From DASWTL01 sp035575925 (GTDB taxonomy: Bacteria > Bacteroidota > Bacteroidia > Sphingobacteriales > Sphingobacteriaceae): a stretch of 64,000 bases of DNA. The notes beneath the pieces were generated by a model that was not told where the DNA came from, did no database searches, and saw only the letters and a program-made list of their open reading frames with translations. Position numbers and translations under genes: made by a program. The stretch lies in the NCBI GenBank assembly GCA_035575925.1, contig DATLXK010000014.1, positions 1 to 64,000 of the forward strand, read 5' to 3'. Positions 35,975 through 45,163 of the stretch are shown one piece after another; position 1 is the first letter of the stretch; each line of letters starts with the position of its first letter.

Positions 35975-36601
35975 ATGATCATTAAGAGCGCAGAATTTAA
36001 GTGCAGTAACACCCGTACTGATAAATTGCCTCCGGCTATTTTGCCTGAATATGCTTTTATCGGGCGCTCAAATGTTGGTAAGTCTTCACTTATTAATATG
36101 CTGGTCCAGAAGAAAGGGCTGGCAAAAACTTCACAAACCCCCGGAAAAACACAGTTGATCAATCATTTTATGATCAATGAAGACTGGTACATTGTAGATT
36201 TGCCAGGTTACGGATTTGCTAAAGTTTCCAAAAGCAGCCGCAGCGACTGGGAAAAGTTCATCAGGTATTACTTGCGCCACCGGGAAAGCCTCCAATGCGT
36301 ATTTGTACTGATAGACAGCCGGCTAAAACCTCAAAAACTCGATCTAGAATTTTGTTCCTGGCTGGGTGAAGAAAGTATTCCGTTCGTTCTTATTTTCACT
36401 AAATCCGACAAGCAGTCCAGATTAAAGACCATACAGAATGCAGAGCTATTTAAAACTGCCATGCTTCAGTATTTTGAAGAAGTGCCTGAGATATTTATCA
36501 CATCTGCAGAGAAAAGCGAAGGCCGTGATGAGGTTTTACAGTTTATACAGGATATTAATACGCGTTTTGAAGCACCTGAAACAGATCAGGAAACGACCTG
36601 A
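35975..36601 (+). CDS. yihA: Ribosome biogenesis GTP-binding protein YihA/YsxC (EngB)
   Basis: This 208-residue GTPase assists assembly of the large ribosomal subunit. The G1 motif is GRSNVGKSS (residues 30-38), G3 is DLPGYGFAKVS and G4 is TKSD; GKTQLINHF follows G2. Length is standard. A promoter box sits against the start codon, and a convergent hairpin separates it from the cold-shock gene. Confidence 0.96.
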   Translation: MIIKSAEFKCSNTRTDKLPPAILPEYAFIGRSNVGKSSLINMLVQKKGLAKTSQTPGKTQLINHFMINEDWYIVDLPGYGFAKVSKSSRSDWEKFIRYYLRHRESLQCVFVLIDSRLKPQKLDLEFCSWLGEESIPFVLIFTKSDKQSRLKTIQNAELFKTAMLQYFEEVPEIFITSAEKSEGRDEVLQFIQDINTRFEAPETDQETT

Positions 36602-36604
36602 AAC

Positions 36605-36632
36605 AAAAAAGCATCCACTTTTCAGTGAATGC
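36605..36632 (-). terminator. Terminator of the cold-shock gene
   Basis: GCATCCACT (36611-36619) pairs with AGTGAATGC (36624-36632) with one mismatch. On the minus strand the stem is followed by six T residues (36605-36610). It may also slow transcription from engB, although the plus-side tract is short. Confidence 0.7.
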
Positions 36633-36659
36633 CTTTAGGATTAATGTTGCTTATATAAA

Positions 36660-36854
36660 TTATATAACTTCTACATTTACCGCGTTCAAGCCTTTTTTAC
36701 CGCGCTCTACTTCAAACTTTACTTTATCGTTTTCACGAATTTCGTCAATAAGGCCTGATGAATGAACAAAGATATCCGGTTCGCCATCATTTGACACGAT
36801 AAATCCGAAACCTTTAGTTTCATTGAAAAATTTTACTGTTCCTTCTTTTTGCAT
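36660..36854 (-). CDS. Cold-shock domain protein
   Basis: This 64-residue protein is a single cold-shock domain that binds single-stranded nucleic acid as an RNA chaperone. RNP1 is KGFGFI and RNP2 is DIFVHSS; the aromatic start EGTVKFFNETKGFGF is typical. The ATG at 36854 fits the family N-terminus exactly, so the longer frame starting at 36902 is rejected. A region of about 200 bases upstream separates it from the divergent prenyltransferase gene and could hold a cold-responsive leader. Confidence 0.93.
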   Translation of the reverse strand: MQKEGTVKFFNETKGFGFIVSNDGEPDIFVHSSGLIDEIRENDKVKFEVERGKKGLNAVNVEVI

Positions 36855-37044
36855 TGTATTGTTGTATTGATAAATAATTAGCCCGCAAGGTACGAATAAC
36901 AAATCAGTAATCTGCTTAAAAACTTTTTTATTATTTCAGATTCGATCTCAAAGATTATCCAACTTAACAGCATGACACTTTAAATACTTTATCCTTTATA
37001 TTAACACGTTATTCATGCTTAAGCCGTGCATCAAAGAAATCTGT

Positions 37045-37052
37045 TAACTTTG
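37045..37052 (+). promoter_or_regulatory. -7 promoter box (TAACTTTG) of the UbiA-like gene
   Basis: TAACTTTG fully matches TAnnTTTG and lies 25 bases before the ATG at 37078, giving a leader of about 20 bases. Confidence 0.5.
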
Positions 37053-37065
37053 AGGCTCCCTTTAC

Positions 37066-37072
37066 AGGGAGG
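37066..37072 (+). promoter_or_regulatory. Strong Shine-Dalgarno (AGGGAGG)
   Basis: AGGGAGG ends five bases before the ATG at 37078. This decides that start over the in-frame GTG at 37072. Such a clear Shine-Dalgarno is unusual in Bacteroidota and in this window. Confidence 0.6.
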
Positions 37073-37077
37073 TGTTT

Positions 37078-37938
37078 ATGAAGAAGTATTTCTCTCTAGT
37101 ATTATTTGCACACTCTATTTTTGCACTTCCCTTTGCTTTTATAGGCTTTTTTCTGGCAGTTACTACGACAGCTCATGTTTTTAGCTGGATGAAACTGGTA
37201 CTAATGATTTTGTGTATGCTGTTTGCCCGTAATGCAGCAATGGCGTTTAACAGATATCTGGACCGGGAATTTGATGCAGAAAACCCCAGAACTGTTGCCC
37301 GTGATATTCCGGCAGGCCGTATAACTGCTAAAGAGGCACTTCTATTTACCCTCATCAATTGTGTCTTTTTTTTTATCAGCACCTGGTTTATTAACACGTT
37401 GTGTTTTTTACTTTCACCTGTAGCTCTTGCCGTTGTGCTGGGCTATAGTTATACAAAAAGATTTACGCCTTTATGCCATTTTATACTGGGTTTGGGTTTA
37501 TCCCTGGCACCACTGGGGGCCTACCTGGTGGTAACCGGAGAATTTGCAATGCTTCCTTTATTCTTCTCGCTGGCTGTATTATTCTGGGTTAGCGGGTTTG
37601 ATATTATATATGCTCTTCAAGATGAGGAATACGATAAAAACAAAAATTTAAAATCGATACCTGCCTGGCTGGGAGCTGGCAGAGCCCTGAGAGTATCTGC
37701 ATTTCTGCACATTTTATCGGCATGCAGTATTATAATACCGATATTTTTTACTCCCCTAAGCTGGTTTTATTTTGCCGGTGCAGGATTTTATATAGCGATG
37801 CTTGTTTATCAGCACAGTTTGGTAAAACCAAATGATCTCAGCAAGGTTGGATTAGCATTTGGCACTACTAATGGTATTGCATCAGTAGTTTTTGCACTTT
37901 TCTTCCTTCTTGATGTTTATTTAAGAAGCCAGTTATAA
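37078..37938 (+). CDS. UbiA-like polyprenyltransferase
   Basis: This 286-residue integral membrane enzyme attaches a polyprenyl chain to an aromatic acid. The first Asp-rich motif is FNRYLDREFDAENPRT (NRxxDxxxD) and the second is YALQDEEYDKN, both binding Mg-diphosphate. Eight to nine spans surround them. The form resembles the putative 4-hydroxybenzoate polyprenyltransferase group that includes MqnP of the futalosine menaquinone pathway, rather than MenA. With the UbiD-type gene at 1.1 kb and ubiE at 29.7 kb this suggests quinone synthesis. The M3 peptidase gene follows after 10 bases. Confidence 0.88.
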   Translation: MKKYFSLVLFAHSIFALPFAFIGFFLAVTTTAHVFSWMKLVLMILCMLFARNAAMAFNRYLDREFDAENPRTVARDIPAGRITAKEALLFTLINCVFFFISTWFINTLCFLLSPVALAVVLGYSYTKRFTPLCHFILGLGLSLAPLGAYLVVTGEFAMLPLFFSLAVLFWVSGFDIIYALQDEEYDKNKNLKSIPAWLGAGRALRVSAFLHILSACSIIIPIFFTPLSWFYFAGAGFYIAMLVYQHSLVKPNDLSKVGLAFGTTNGIASVVFALFFLLDVYLRSQL

Positions 37939-37948
37939 TTTGAATAAT

Positions 37949-39664
37949 ATGGAAAACTTTAAAATACAAAAAAAATCAAGGACCTATATTCCTGCTGACT
38001 TTTCAATAATATGGGAAAACCTCGAACCTCTCCTTAATGGATTAAAAGACAGGGAAATAAAATCTGTAACTGACTTGGAAAAATGGCTTCGTGATCGCAG
38101 TGAACTGGAAGCCGCCCTGGAAGAAGATTTCGCTTGGCGATATATTCGTATGACCTGTGATACCACTAATAAGGAATTATTAGAAAACTTTCAATATTTC
38201 GCTACAGAAATAGAGCCCAAAATTGCGCCGATAGCTAATGACCTGAATAAAAAATTTATATCATCACCCTTCAGGGAGGAACTGGATCACAAAAAATATT
38301 TTGTCTATATCCGAAGTGTTGAAAAATCATTAGAGTTGTTTAGAGAAGAAAATATACCGCTTCTTACCCAGATACAAATAGAACAACAGCAATATCAACA
38401 GATCAGCGGTGCAATGAGCATCACTTTAAACGGAAATGAATATACACTTGAACAGGCTGCGGTTTTTCTGAAAGATCCTGATCGGGCTATCAGGGAACAG
38501 GCATGGAAAGCAATTACTGCGCGCAGACTTCAGGACACGGATCAACTGAACGCACTTTTTAATAAATTGCTTAAGCTTCGCCACCAGGTTGCCCTGAATG
38601 CAGGTTTCGAAAATTTTAGAGATTATATGTTCCAGGCCATGGGCAGGTTTGATTATACCCCTCAAGATTGTTATAAATTTCATGAAGCCATTGAAAAAGA
38701 AATTGTTCCTATTCTACAGGAGCAAGCTAAAAAAAGGAAAGAAACATTAAAGCTGGAAACATTACAGCCATGGGATATGGATGTGGACACTTCAGGTAAG
38801 CCAGCACTAAAACCTTTCAAAAACGGGCAGGAATTAATTGATAAAGCAATCCAATGCTTTAACGGGTTGCATCCTTACATAGGTGACCGTTTAAAGATCA
38901 TGAAAGAAAACAACCTGTTCGATGTAGAAAGCCGCAAAGGTAAAGCACCGGGTGGCTATAATTATCCGTTGGCAGAAATGGGCGCACCGTTTATTTTTAT
39001 GAATTCTGCAAATACTTTCCGCGATCTTACCACTATGGTTCATGAAGGAGGGCACGCTGTTCATACGTTCATTTCGGCAGATCTTGAACTGAATGATTTT
39101 AAACACCTGCCATCGGAAGTTGCAGAGCTGGCATCAATGAGCATGGAACTTATCTCAATGGATAAGTGGAACTTCTTTTTTGATAATGATGAAGATCTGA
39201 AACGTGCCAAACGGGATCAATTGCGTGATGTATTAAAAACCTTACCCTGGGTAGCGGTTGTAGATCAGTTTCAGCATTGGATCTATACAAACCCTGAACA
39301 TACCACGGATGAGCGCACGGTAGCATGGAAAGAAATTTTTGCCCGTTTCGGTCATAATTTCACAAACTGGACCGAACATCCTGAAGCATCAGGTAATCTT
39401 TGGCAAAAACAACTGCACATTTTTGAAGTACCGTTTTATTACATTGAATACGGCATTGCACAACTAGGCGCTATAGCTGTTTGGAAACAATACAAGGAAA
39501 ATCCTGAACTTGGTATTGAAAAGTATTTAAGCGCCTTAAAGCTTGGATATACCCGTACTATAAAAGAGATCTATGAAACAGCCGGCATAGAGTTTAATTT
39601 TACAGCAAGCTATGTAAAAGAACTGGCAGAGTTCATAAAAACAGAAGTGGACAGTCTGGGTTAG
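37949..39664 (+). CDS. M3 family oligoendopeptidase (PepF-like)
   Basis: This 571-residue zinc peptidase degrades short peptides in the cytoplasm. The zinc site HEGGH is at residues 365-369, followed by the conserved HLPSEVAELASMSMELIS, which supplies the third ligand. The first 180 residues form the helical lid typical of PepF. It has no signal peptide. The ATG at 37949 is used instead of a TTG nine bases upstream. It follows the prenyltransferase gene closely and is probably co-transcribed. Confidence 0.92.
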   Translation: MENFKIQKKSRTYIPADFSIIWENLEPLLNGLKDREIKSVTDLEKWLRDRSELEAALEEDFAWRYIRMTCDTTNKELLENFQYFATEIEPKIAPIANDLNKKFISSPFREELDHKKYFVYIRSVEKSLELFREENIPLLTQIQIEQQQYQQISGAMSITLNGNEYTLEQAAVFLKDPDRAIREQAWKAITARRLQDTDQLNALFNKLLKLRHQVALNAGFENFRDYMFQAMGRFDYTPQDCYKFHEAIEKEIVPILQEQAKKRKETLKLETLQPWDMDVDTSGKPALKPFKNGQELIDKAIQCFNGLHPYIGDRLKIMKENNLFDVESRKGKAPGGYNYPLAEMGAPFIFMNSANTFRDLTTMVHEGGHAVHTFISADLELNDFKHLPSEVAELASMSMELISMDKWNFFFDNDEDLKRAKRDQLRDVLKTLPWVAVVDQFQHWIYTNPEHTTDERTVAWKEIFARFGHNFTNWTEHPEASGNLWQKQLHIFEVPFYYIEYGIAQLGAIAVWKQYKENPELGIEKYLSALKLGYTRTIKEIYETAGIEFNFTASYVKELAEFIKTEVDSLG

Positions 39665-39694
39665 CACTAAAATCTTTCACCATAAGTTTTTAAT

Positions 39695-40342
39695 ATGAAA
39701 AAAGTAATGATAACCTTTTGGGCCTGCCTTATTGCATGCTCATCTTCGGCACAAAAATGGTCAACCGTTAGTATTGACTCGGTGGTTTCAGTACAGCTGC
39801 CAAAGGGTTATGAAAAAACGGATACAACGAACCAGATACAGCTGTTAGCCCTCACCGGGCTTGGAACTATAATGATTTTAAAATCAGACGACAATCCAAA
39901 GGAAATACCGGATATTGAGAAGGACAGGCATCTTGAAAAATATTATAAAAAGTATATAAAAAGCATAAGCAAATCTTCCGGCAGCGGTAATATAATGAAT
40001 GAGAAAAGCGCTCTGCTGGGCGCATTAGAAGTAAAAGACTTTACATTACAGGTAGACTCGGGCAGTGGTAAACAATACCGCGACTTCAGAATAATGCACG
40101 CAAATGGAGCAACGTATGTTTTTCAATTTTTATATGATTATTTGCAGGAGGAATTGGTAAAACCAGAGAAATTGAAATTCTTTAATTCTATTAAGGTTAA
40201 TGAAACTATCGAAAGGCAGGATCAATATACATCACTTAATACTAAAAAAAGCAATGCTATTAAACCCGGATGGCTGATAGGTGGCGGAGCTATACTGCTT
40301 GCTATCATCCTGTTTATTATTTTAAAACGCCGTCGTACCTAA
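39695..40342 (+). CDS. Hypothetical secreted protein with a C-terminal membrane anchor
   Basis: This 215-residue protein has a signal peptide (KKVMITFWACLIACSSSAQ, possibly with a lipobox-like IAC at Cys15), a domain of about 150 residues with FxVQLPKGYEKTD-like alternation, and a C-terminal span (WLIGGGAILLAIILFIIL) ending in KRRRT. The topology is therefore a periplasmic domain on an inner-membrane anchor with a basic cytoplasmic tail. I do not recognise the family. It lies 30 bases after the peptidase gene on the same strand. Confidence 0.75.
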   Translation: MKKVMITFWACLIACSSSAQKWSTVSIDSVVSVQLPKGYEKTDTTNQIQLLALTGLGTIMILKSDDNPKEIPDIEKDRHLEKYYKKYIKSISKSSGSGNIMNEKSALLGALEVKDFTLQVDSGSGKQYRDFRIMHANGATYVFQFLYDYLQEELVKPEKLKFFNSIKVNETIERQDQYTSLNTKKSNAIKPGWLIGGGAILLAIILFIILKRRRT

Positions 40343-40390
40343 TCACCATAAATCATTATTGATGAGAGCAACAGTTCAAACTAAAATATT

Positions 40391-40398
40391 TATGTTTG
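40391..40398 (+). promoter_or_regulatory. -7 promoter box (TATGTTTG) of the amino-acid permease gene
   Basis: TATGTTTG matches TAnnTTTG fully and ends 16 bases before the ATG at 40415. No clear -33 element is seen. Confidence 0.45.
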
Positions 40399-40414
40399 AA
40401 TAACTCATCATACA

Positions 40415-42136
40415 ATGGCAAGTAAGCTTTTTCGCAAAAAATCGATCACACATATTCTTAAAGATCGTCAATCCGGGTTTTCAGATACGGAAAATGAATC
40501 CTCCAGTCTGCGCAGGGTATTAAATGTACGCGACCTCACGTTAATGGGTATTGCTGCCGTAGTGGGGGCGGGCATTTTCTCGACTATTGGTGCTGCTTCT
40601 TTCCACGGTGGACCCGGGGTTATCCTCTTATTTATAATTACAGCAGTTACATGTGGTTTTTCTGCTTTATGTTATGCCGAATTTGCTTCACGTATTCCGG
40701 TCGCCGGGAGTGCTTACACCTACGCCTATGCCTCATTCGGCGAGTTAGTTGCATGGATTATTGGCTGGGATCTTTTAATGGAATATGCCATCGGCAATAT
40801 TGCTGTAGCCATTTCGTGGAGTGAATATTTTACAAATCTTCTGGAAGGATTTAATATTTATATTCCTCCATATTTAACAATGGACTACCTCTCAGCATCT
40901 CGGGCGCATGATGAAATTCAAGGGGTTTTGGCTTCCGGTGGAAATGTTTCAGTATTATCAGAAAAGCTACAATACTCGGCGCAGGCATGGGAAACCGCAC
41001 CTGCATTCGGTAATTTACGGTTTATCGCAGATATTCCGGCTCTTGTTATAGTGTTCTTAATCACCGTATTGGTTTATATCGGTATTAAAGAAACAAAAAG
41101 GGTAACCAATGGAATGGTTTTTTTGAAAATAGCCGTGGTGATTGCAGTAATTATAATTGGCTTCTTTTACATTACTCCTTCAAACTGGAGCCCTTTTCTG
41201 CCAAATGGCTTTAGTGGAATGATGCAAGGTGTAGCCGGGGTGTTTTTCGCTTATATTGGCTTTGATGCTATTTCAACCACAGCCGAAGAATGTGAAAACC
41301 CACAACGAGACCTGCCGAAAGGAATGATATATTCTCTTGCTATTTGTACCGTGTTGTATATTCTTATTGCGCTGGTATTAACCGGGATGGTTAATTATAA
41401 GGAATTAATGGTAGAAGATCCGCTGGCTTTCGTTTTTGAGCGCATAGGTTTAAACGAGATAAGCTATATTATATCTGTAAGTGCCGTTATTGCTACAGCC
41501 AGTGTTTTACTAATATTCCAACTCGGACAACCCCGTATATGGATGAGTATGAGCCGGGATGGTTTGCTTCCAAAAGCATTCTCGCGTATTCATCCTAAGT
41601 TTAAAACCCCTTCATTCGCAACCATTGTTACCGGATTTGTAGTGGCCATCCCTGCCCTGTTTATGAATCTAACTGAAGTAACAGACTTAACCAGCATCGG
41701 GACGCTATTTGCATTTGTGCTGGTTTGTGGTGGAGTGCTGCTGCTCCCTAAAGAGGAAATTACTGATGAGAACCGTAAACGTTTCAGGATACCCTACATC
41801 AATTCAAAATTCATTGTACCGGCACTTTTTGTGCTTATTCTTGCAATATTCTGGAATATAATAACTTCATTATTTATATATACCGGCGACTGGCATACAT
41901 ACAAAGACAATTTGCCATATTTTCTTTTTATGCTGATAGCGACGGTTATTACAGTGCTCTGTTTTACTAAAAATCTTTCACTAATACCCGTTTTAGGCCT
42001 GTTAAGTTGTTTGTATTTAATGACTGAACTCGGGTTTACCAACTGGATGAGATTTCTGATCTGGCTGGGCATAGGCCTGGTAATATATTTTGCATATGGA
42101 TATAAAAACAGCCACCTGAATAAACAACAGGCTTAA
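40415..42136 (+). CDS. APC family amino acid permease (CAT-like)
   Basis: This 573-residue protein belongs to the amino acid-polyamine-organocation superfamily. The first span carries GIAAVVGAGIFSTIGAA, the substrate-binding unwound helix, and FFAYIGFDAISTTAEECENPQRDLPKG is the strongly conserved sixth-span region of cationic amino acid transporters. About fourteen spans are visible, two more than the core, as in CAT proteins. An unusual hydrophilic insert lies near residues 145-195 (YLSASRAHDEIQGVLASGG). The N-terminal 40 residues are basic and cytoplasmic. Substrate is not predictable. Confidence 0.92.
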   Translation: MASKLFRKKSITHILKDRQSGFSDTENESSSLRRVLNVRDLTLMGIAAVVGAGIFSTIGAASFHGGPGVILLFIITAVTCGFSALCYAEFASRIPVAGSAYTYAYASFGELVAWIIGWDLLMEYAIGNIAVAISWSEYFTNLLEGFNIYIPPYLTMDYLSASRAHDEIQGVLASGGNVSVLSEKLQYSAQAWETAPAFGNLRFIADIPALVIVFLITVLVYIGIKETKRVTNGMVFLKIAVVIAVIIIGFFYITPSNWSPFLPNGFSGMMQGVAGVFFAYIGFDAISTTAEECENPQRDLPKGMIYSLAICTVLYILIALVLTGMVNYKELMVEDPLAFVFERIGLNEISYIISVSAVIATASVLLIFQLGQPRIWMSMSRDGLLPKAFSRIHPKFKTPSFATIVTGFVVAIPALFMNLTEVTDLTSIGTLFAFVLVCGGVLLLPKEEITDENRKRFRIPYINSKFIVPALFVLILAIFWNIITSLFIYTGDWHTYKDNLPYFLFMLIATVITVLCFTKNLSLIPVLGLLSCLYLMTELGFTNWMRFLIWLGIGLVIYFAYGYKNSHLNKQQA

Positions 42137-42196
42137 AAATTCATTACTACTTGAATTTTATTGTAACCTTCCTTTCTGATACCCGTACAAAATGGT

Positions 42197-42412
42197 ATGA
42201 GAAGGTTTTTAGTCATTGTTCTTTTAAGTTATTTCATAGCTTATTTTTACCTGGAAACCCAGTTTTGGAGCAACAGCAGCAGCAGTTATTATGAAAATGC
42301 GGCAACAATTAGCCCAAAAGCAAAAGGTACTGAAAAACCCGAAAAACAAATCTCACAAAAAACATATGCCTATAATACTAAATCAGCAGATTTAAAATTA
42401 TTATCTGAATAA
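42197..42412 (+). CDS. Small membrane-anchored hypothetical protein
   Basis: This 71-residue protein has one N-terminal hydrophobic segment (FLVIVLLSYFIAYFYLE) followed by a Ser/Lys-rich polar tail. It should be an inner-membrane protein with the tail in the periplasm. It is plausible because it sits between the permease gene and a strong terminator in the same orientation. No family recognised. Confidence 0.5.
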   Translation: MRRFLVIVLLSYFIAYFYLETQFWSNSSSSYYENAATISPKAKGTEKPEKQISQKTYAYNTKSADLKLLSE

Positions 42413-42437
42413 ATAAAGTTGGTTAGAATAGATTGAT

Positions 42438-42468
42438 AAAAAAAGCTGTCCTCACGACAGCTTTTTTT
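42438..42468. terminator. Bidirectional rho-independent terminator
   Basis: Perfect 13-base arms of A7-GCTGTC and GACAG-CTTTTTTT (42438-42450 and 42456-42468) enclose a five-base loop. A T tract follows on each strand. It serves the small plus-strand gene and the convergent kup gene. Confidence 0.9.
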
Positions 42469-42469
42469 G

Positions 42470-44413
42470 TTATATGCGTTTTAGTCCGCTGGTTGTATTT
42501 GGTGATACCATTAATGGCACCCGCTCAATGGTTACAAAACTTACATCAAGTCCAAAACCCCGCTCTTCAGACAGACTGAACCTCTTTAGAATAAAATAGT
42601 ATTCCAATACAAAACGTTCAATAAAACGCAGTTTATTTGATCTGGACAGTACCTTTTCTAAAACTACAAACCTAAAGTCTCCAACTATATTATGTTTGCT
42701 TAATGAATCGTACCTGCTTGTAATATCAACCTCATTATTCTTAACCAGATCTTCGACCACCATTCTGAACAGTACGTTAATCTGCTGCTCTACTCTAAAG
42801 CCAAGTCTGAAATCGATCCGGATCAGTTTATTTGGAATTAAAAAGTCAACTTTATAATCTTTAATAAATGGTTCATCCATTACATCAACATGGACCAGCC
42901 AGTAAACATCGGCACGTTTTGGCTGTTTTTGCAGAATTGAATATAATATCTTGGATTCGATCTCTGAATTAAAATTAGCGCTGGTGAGGTACACAAGCTG
43001 TGAAGCATACTTGGGAACAGAAGTATCCTCACTTAATTCTTTAATTATCGGATAGTAATCCTCAAGCTCAACAAATTTAACGAACCGGTTTTTTATTCTT
43101 CGTGCAGATGACCATGCCCACATCACCGAAAACATAATTAGAGCCAGCAGCACACTAAACCAACCACCATGTAAGAATTTCGCTAAATTACCCATTAAAA
43201 ACATGCTCTCTAGCAAGCCGTAAACTGTTGCGAAAATTACTATCAGATAAAGAGGAAATTTCTTTTTTAACAGGAAGAATGACATCAAAATTGTTGTCAT
43301 CATAAACGTCAATGTAATAGCTAACCCGTAAGCTCCCTCCATATTAGCAGAACGCCTGAAAATCAAAATCACAACCATACATCCAACCCACAATATCCAG
43401 TTCATAGATGGTACGTATAGCTGCCCCTTTTGATTAGATGGGTAATTTATTTTGACCTTCGGCCACAGATTAAGACGAACAGCCTCAGATATTAGGGTAA
43501 ACGATCCTGAAATCATGGCCTGACTGGCAATTACGGCTGCCAATGTTGCAATACCAACACCATATATAGAAAACCATTCTGGCATCATCAGGAAAAATGG
43601 GTTTTCATTTTTAAGAACGTTTAAAGAACTACCCTGGTGCTGCCATAACCAAACCCCTTGTCCGAAATAATTTAGCAATAAACAACTTTTTACGTAAATC
43701 CAACTGATGCGGATATTTGGCCGCCCGCAATGGCCTAAATCTGAATACAAGGCTTCAGCTCCTGTAGTACACAAAAAAACCGCTCCAATAATAAAAAGTG
43801 CATTCGGATTCTCAGAAATAATCTTATATGCATAGTATGGATTTATCGCTTTAAAGATTTCAGGAAATTCAACTATGTAATTAATTCCTAGTACAGCCAT
43901 GGTAGAAAACCAAACGAACATAATAGGTCCGAAGGCCTTGCCTACAATAGAGGTACCGTATTGCTGTATAATAAATAATAAGGTTATAATTCCCATTACA
44001 ATAGGTACCGTCGGAAGACCTGGTGAAAGTCCTTCCAGACCTTCTATTGCAGCAGATACCGTAATTGGCGGCGTAATCATCCCATCAGCTAATAAGGAAG
44101 CCCCGCCTATCATTGCCGGAAAGACCAGCCATTTAGCTTTTCTTTTTACCAAAGAATAAAGTGAAAATATGCCTCCTTCACCCTTATTGTCCGCCCTTAG
44201 CGTTATTATTACGTACTTAATTGTAGTTTGAAGGGTTAGCGTCCAAAATATCGCTGAAAGTCCGCCCAAAATAAGATCGGTAGTAATAACCCGATCTCCT
44301 ACAATAGCTTTAAACACATACAAAGGTGAAGTACCAATATCACCATATATAATTCCCAGGCTGATTAATAATCCGGCGCCAGATAATTTATTTAATTTAG
44401 AATGTGAGTTCAC
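42470..44413 (-). CDS. kup: KUP family potassium transporter
   Basis: This 647-residue protein imports potassium by proton symport. The N-terminal GIIYGDIGTSPLYVFKAI is the family signature, and about twelve spans run to residue 450. The cytoplasmic tail of about 190 residues is typical. The start is GTG at 44413; a stop lies two codons upstream and no ATG is near. A promoter with both boxes is placed ahead of it. Confidence 0.95.
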   Translation of the reverse strand: MNSHSKLNKLSGAGLLISLGIIYGDIGTSPLYVFKAIVGDRVITTDLILGGLSAIFWTLTLQTTIKYVIITLRADNKGEGGIFSLYSLVKRKAKWLVFPAMIGGASLLADGMITPPITVSAAIEGLEGLSPGLPTVPIVMGIITLLFIIQQYGTSIVGKAFGPIMFVWFSTMAVLGINYIVEFPEIFKAINPYYAYKIISENPNALFIIGAVFLCTTGAEALYSDLGHCGRPNIRISWIYVKSCLLLNYFGQGVWLWQHQGSSLNVLKNENPFFLMMPEWFSIYGVGIATLAAVIASQAMISGSFTLISEAVRLNLWPKVKINYPSNQKGQLYVPSMNWILWVGCMVVILIFRRSANMEGAYGLAITLTFMMTTILMSFFLLKKKFPLYLIVIFATVYGLLESMFLMGNLAKFLHGGWFSVLLALIMFSVMWAWSSARRIKNRFVKFVELEDYYPIIKELSEDTSVPKYASQLVYLTSANFNSEIESKILYSILQKQPKRADVYWLVHVDVMDEPFIKDYKVDFLIPNKLIRIDFRLGFRVEQQINVLFRMVVEDLVKNNEVDITSRYDSLSKHNIVGDFRFVVLEKVLSRSNKLRFIERFVLEYYFILKRFSLSEERGFGLDVSFVTIERVPLMVSPNTTSGLKRI

Positions 44414-44430
44414 GTGTCAGAATAAGGTCA

Positions 44431-44461
44431 CAAAAGTAGTTGTTTGAAGTTACTTTAACAA
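44431..44461 (-). promoter_or_regulatory. Promoter of kup (-33 TTG and -7 TACTTTTG)
   Basis: The minus strand has TACTTTTG (44431-44438) and TTG (44459-44461) separated by 20 bases, close to the Bacteroidota -33/-7 layout. The -7 box ends 17 bases before the GTG start. Confidence 0.55.
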
Positions 44462-44613
44462 TCTAAAAAATGTTGTCTGAAGGCTTTAAACTTATGTAAC
44501 AAATTTTGGTCGAAACATGTAAACAATTAAAACTGATTAGTGAACCGTTTGTTAAATAATGTTAAAAGAGTTGCTTAGTATATCAATCCTCTTCAGTAAG
44601 AAATTTTAATTGA

Positions 44614-44621
44614 TATTTTTG
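44614..44621 (+). promoter_or_regulatory. -7 promoter box (TATTTTTG) of the type A sorting-domain gene
   Basis: TATTTTTG fully matches TAnnTTTG and ends 14 bases before the ATG at 44636. Confidence 0.45.
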
Positions 44622-44635
44622 TATATAAATTGCGC

Positions 44636-45163
44636 ATGAGAAAACTTTACTTGTTAACTTTCACTATTTTTCTAATCGGCTTACAACTATTAAAGGCAGG
44701 TACATCTCATGCATCTTATTCATTAACTTTTTTTACAGTTTCTGATACTACAAAATCCAAAAACAACAAAATTACCGATACGCGTAAAAACAAACCTGCT
44801 TATCTGCAAAAAGGGGTCGGTATTAAAGTTGTACCTTTTAAACCAACTCCGGCCAAAACTTTTAATACCCCCTCTAAAAATTTAATTTCTGACCCGGATA
44901 AACTGGTTAGTAATCTTAAAGTATTTCCAAACCCGGTTGGAGAGCAGCTTAATTTATCATATCTCGTATCTAAAGACAGTAACGTTACTATTAAGATTAT
45001 GGATGTACTTGGCAATGAAGTCACTACATTATTATCTCAAAGACTTTTTGCCGGAGAGCAAACCAATTCTTTTAATATATCTTCAAAAGTTAACAGTGGA
45101 TTTTATTTTGTGCGGTTAATTGTCGGGTCTGAAACTATTGTTAAGAGAATATCGGTATTGTAG
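44636..45163 (+). CDS. Small T9SS type A sorting-domain protein
   Basis: This 175-residue protein has a signal peptide (RKLYLLTFTIFLIGLQLLKAG), a basic low-complexity middle of about 60 residues, and then a complete T9SS C-terminal sorting domain of about 80: LKVFPNPVGEQLNLSY, VTIKIMDVLGNEV, SGFYFVRLIVG and VKRISVL. The sorting domain takes up almost half the mature protein and no catalytic or binding domain precedes it. It should be exported by T9SS and released or attached at the surface. The ATG at 44636 follows a TTG six bases upstream and fits the signal peptide. Confidence 0.85.
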   Translation: MRKLYLLTFTIFLIGLQLLKAGTSHASYSLTFFTVSDTTKSKNNKITDTRKNKPAYLQKGVGIKVVPFKPTPAKTFNTPSKNLISDPDKLVSNLKVFPNPVGEQLNLSYLVSKDSNVTIKIMDVLGNEVTTLLSQRLFAGEQTNSFNISSKVNSGFYFVRLIVGSETIVKRISVL

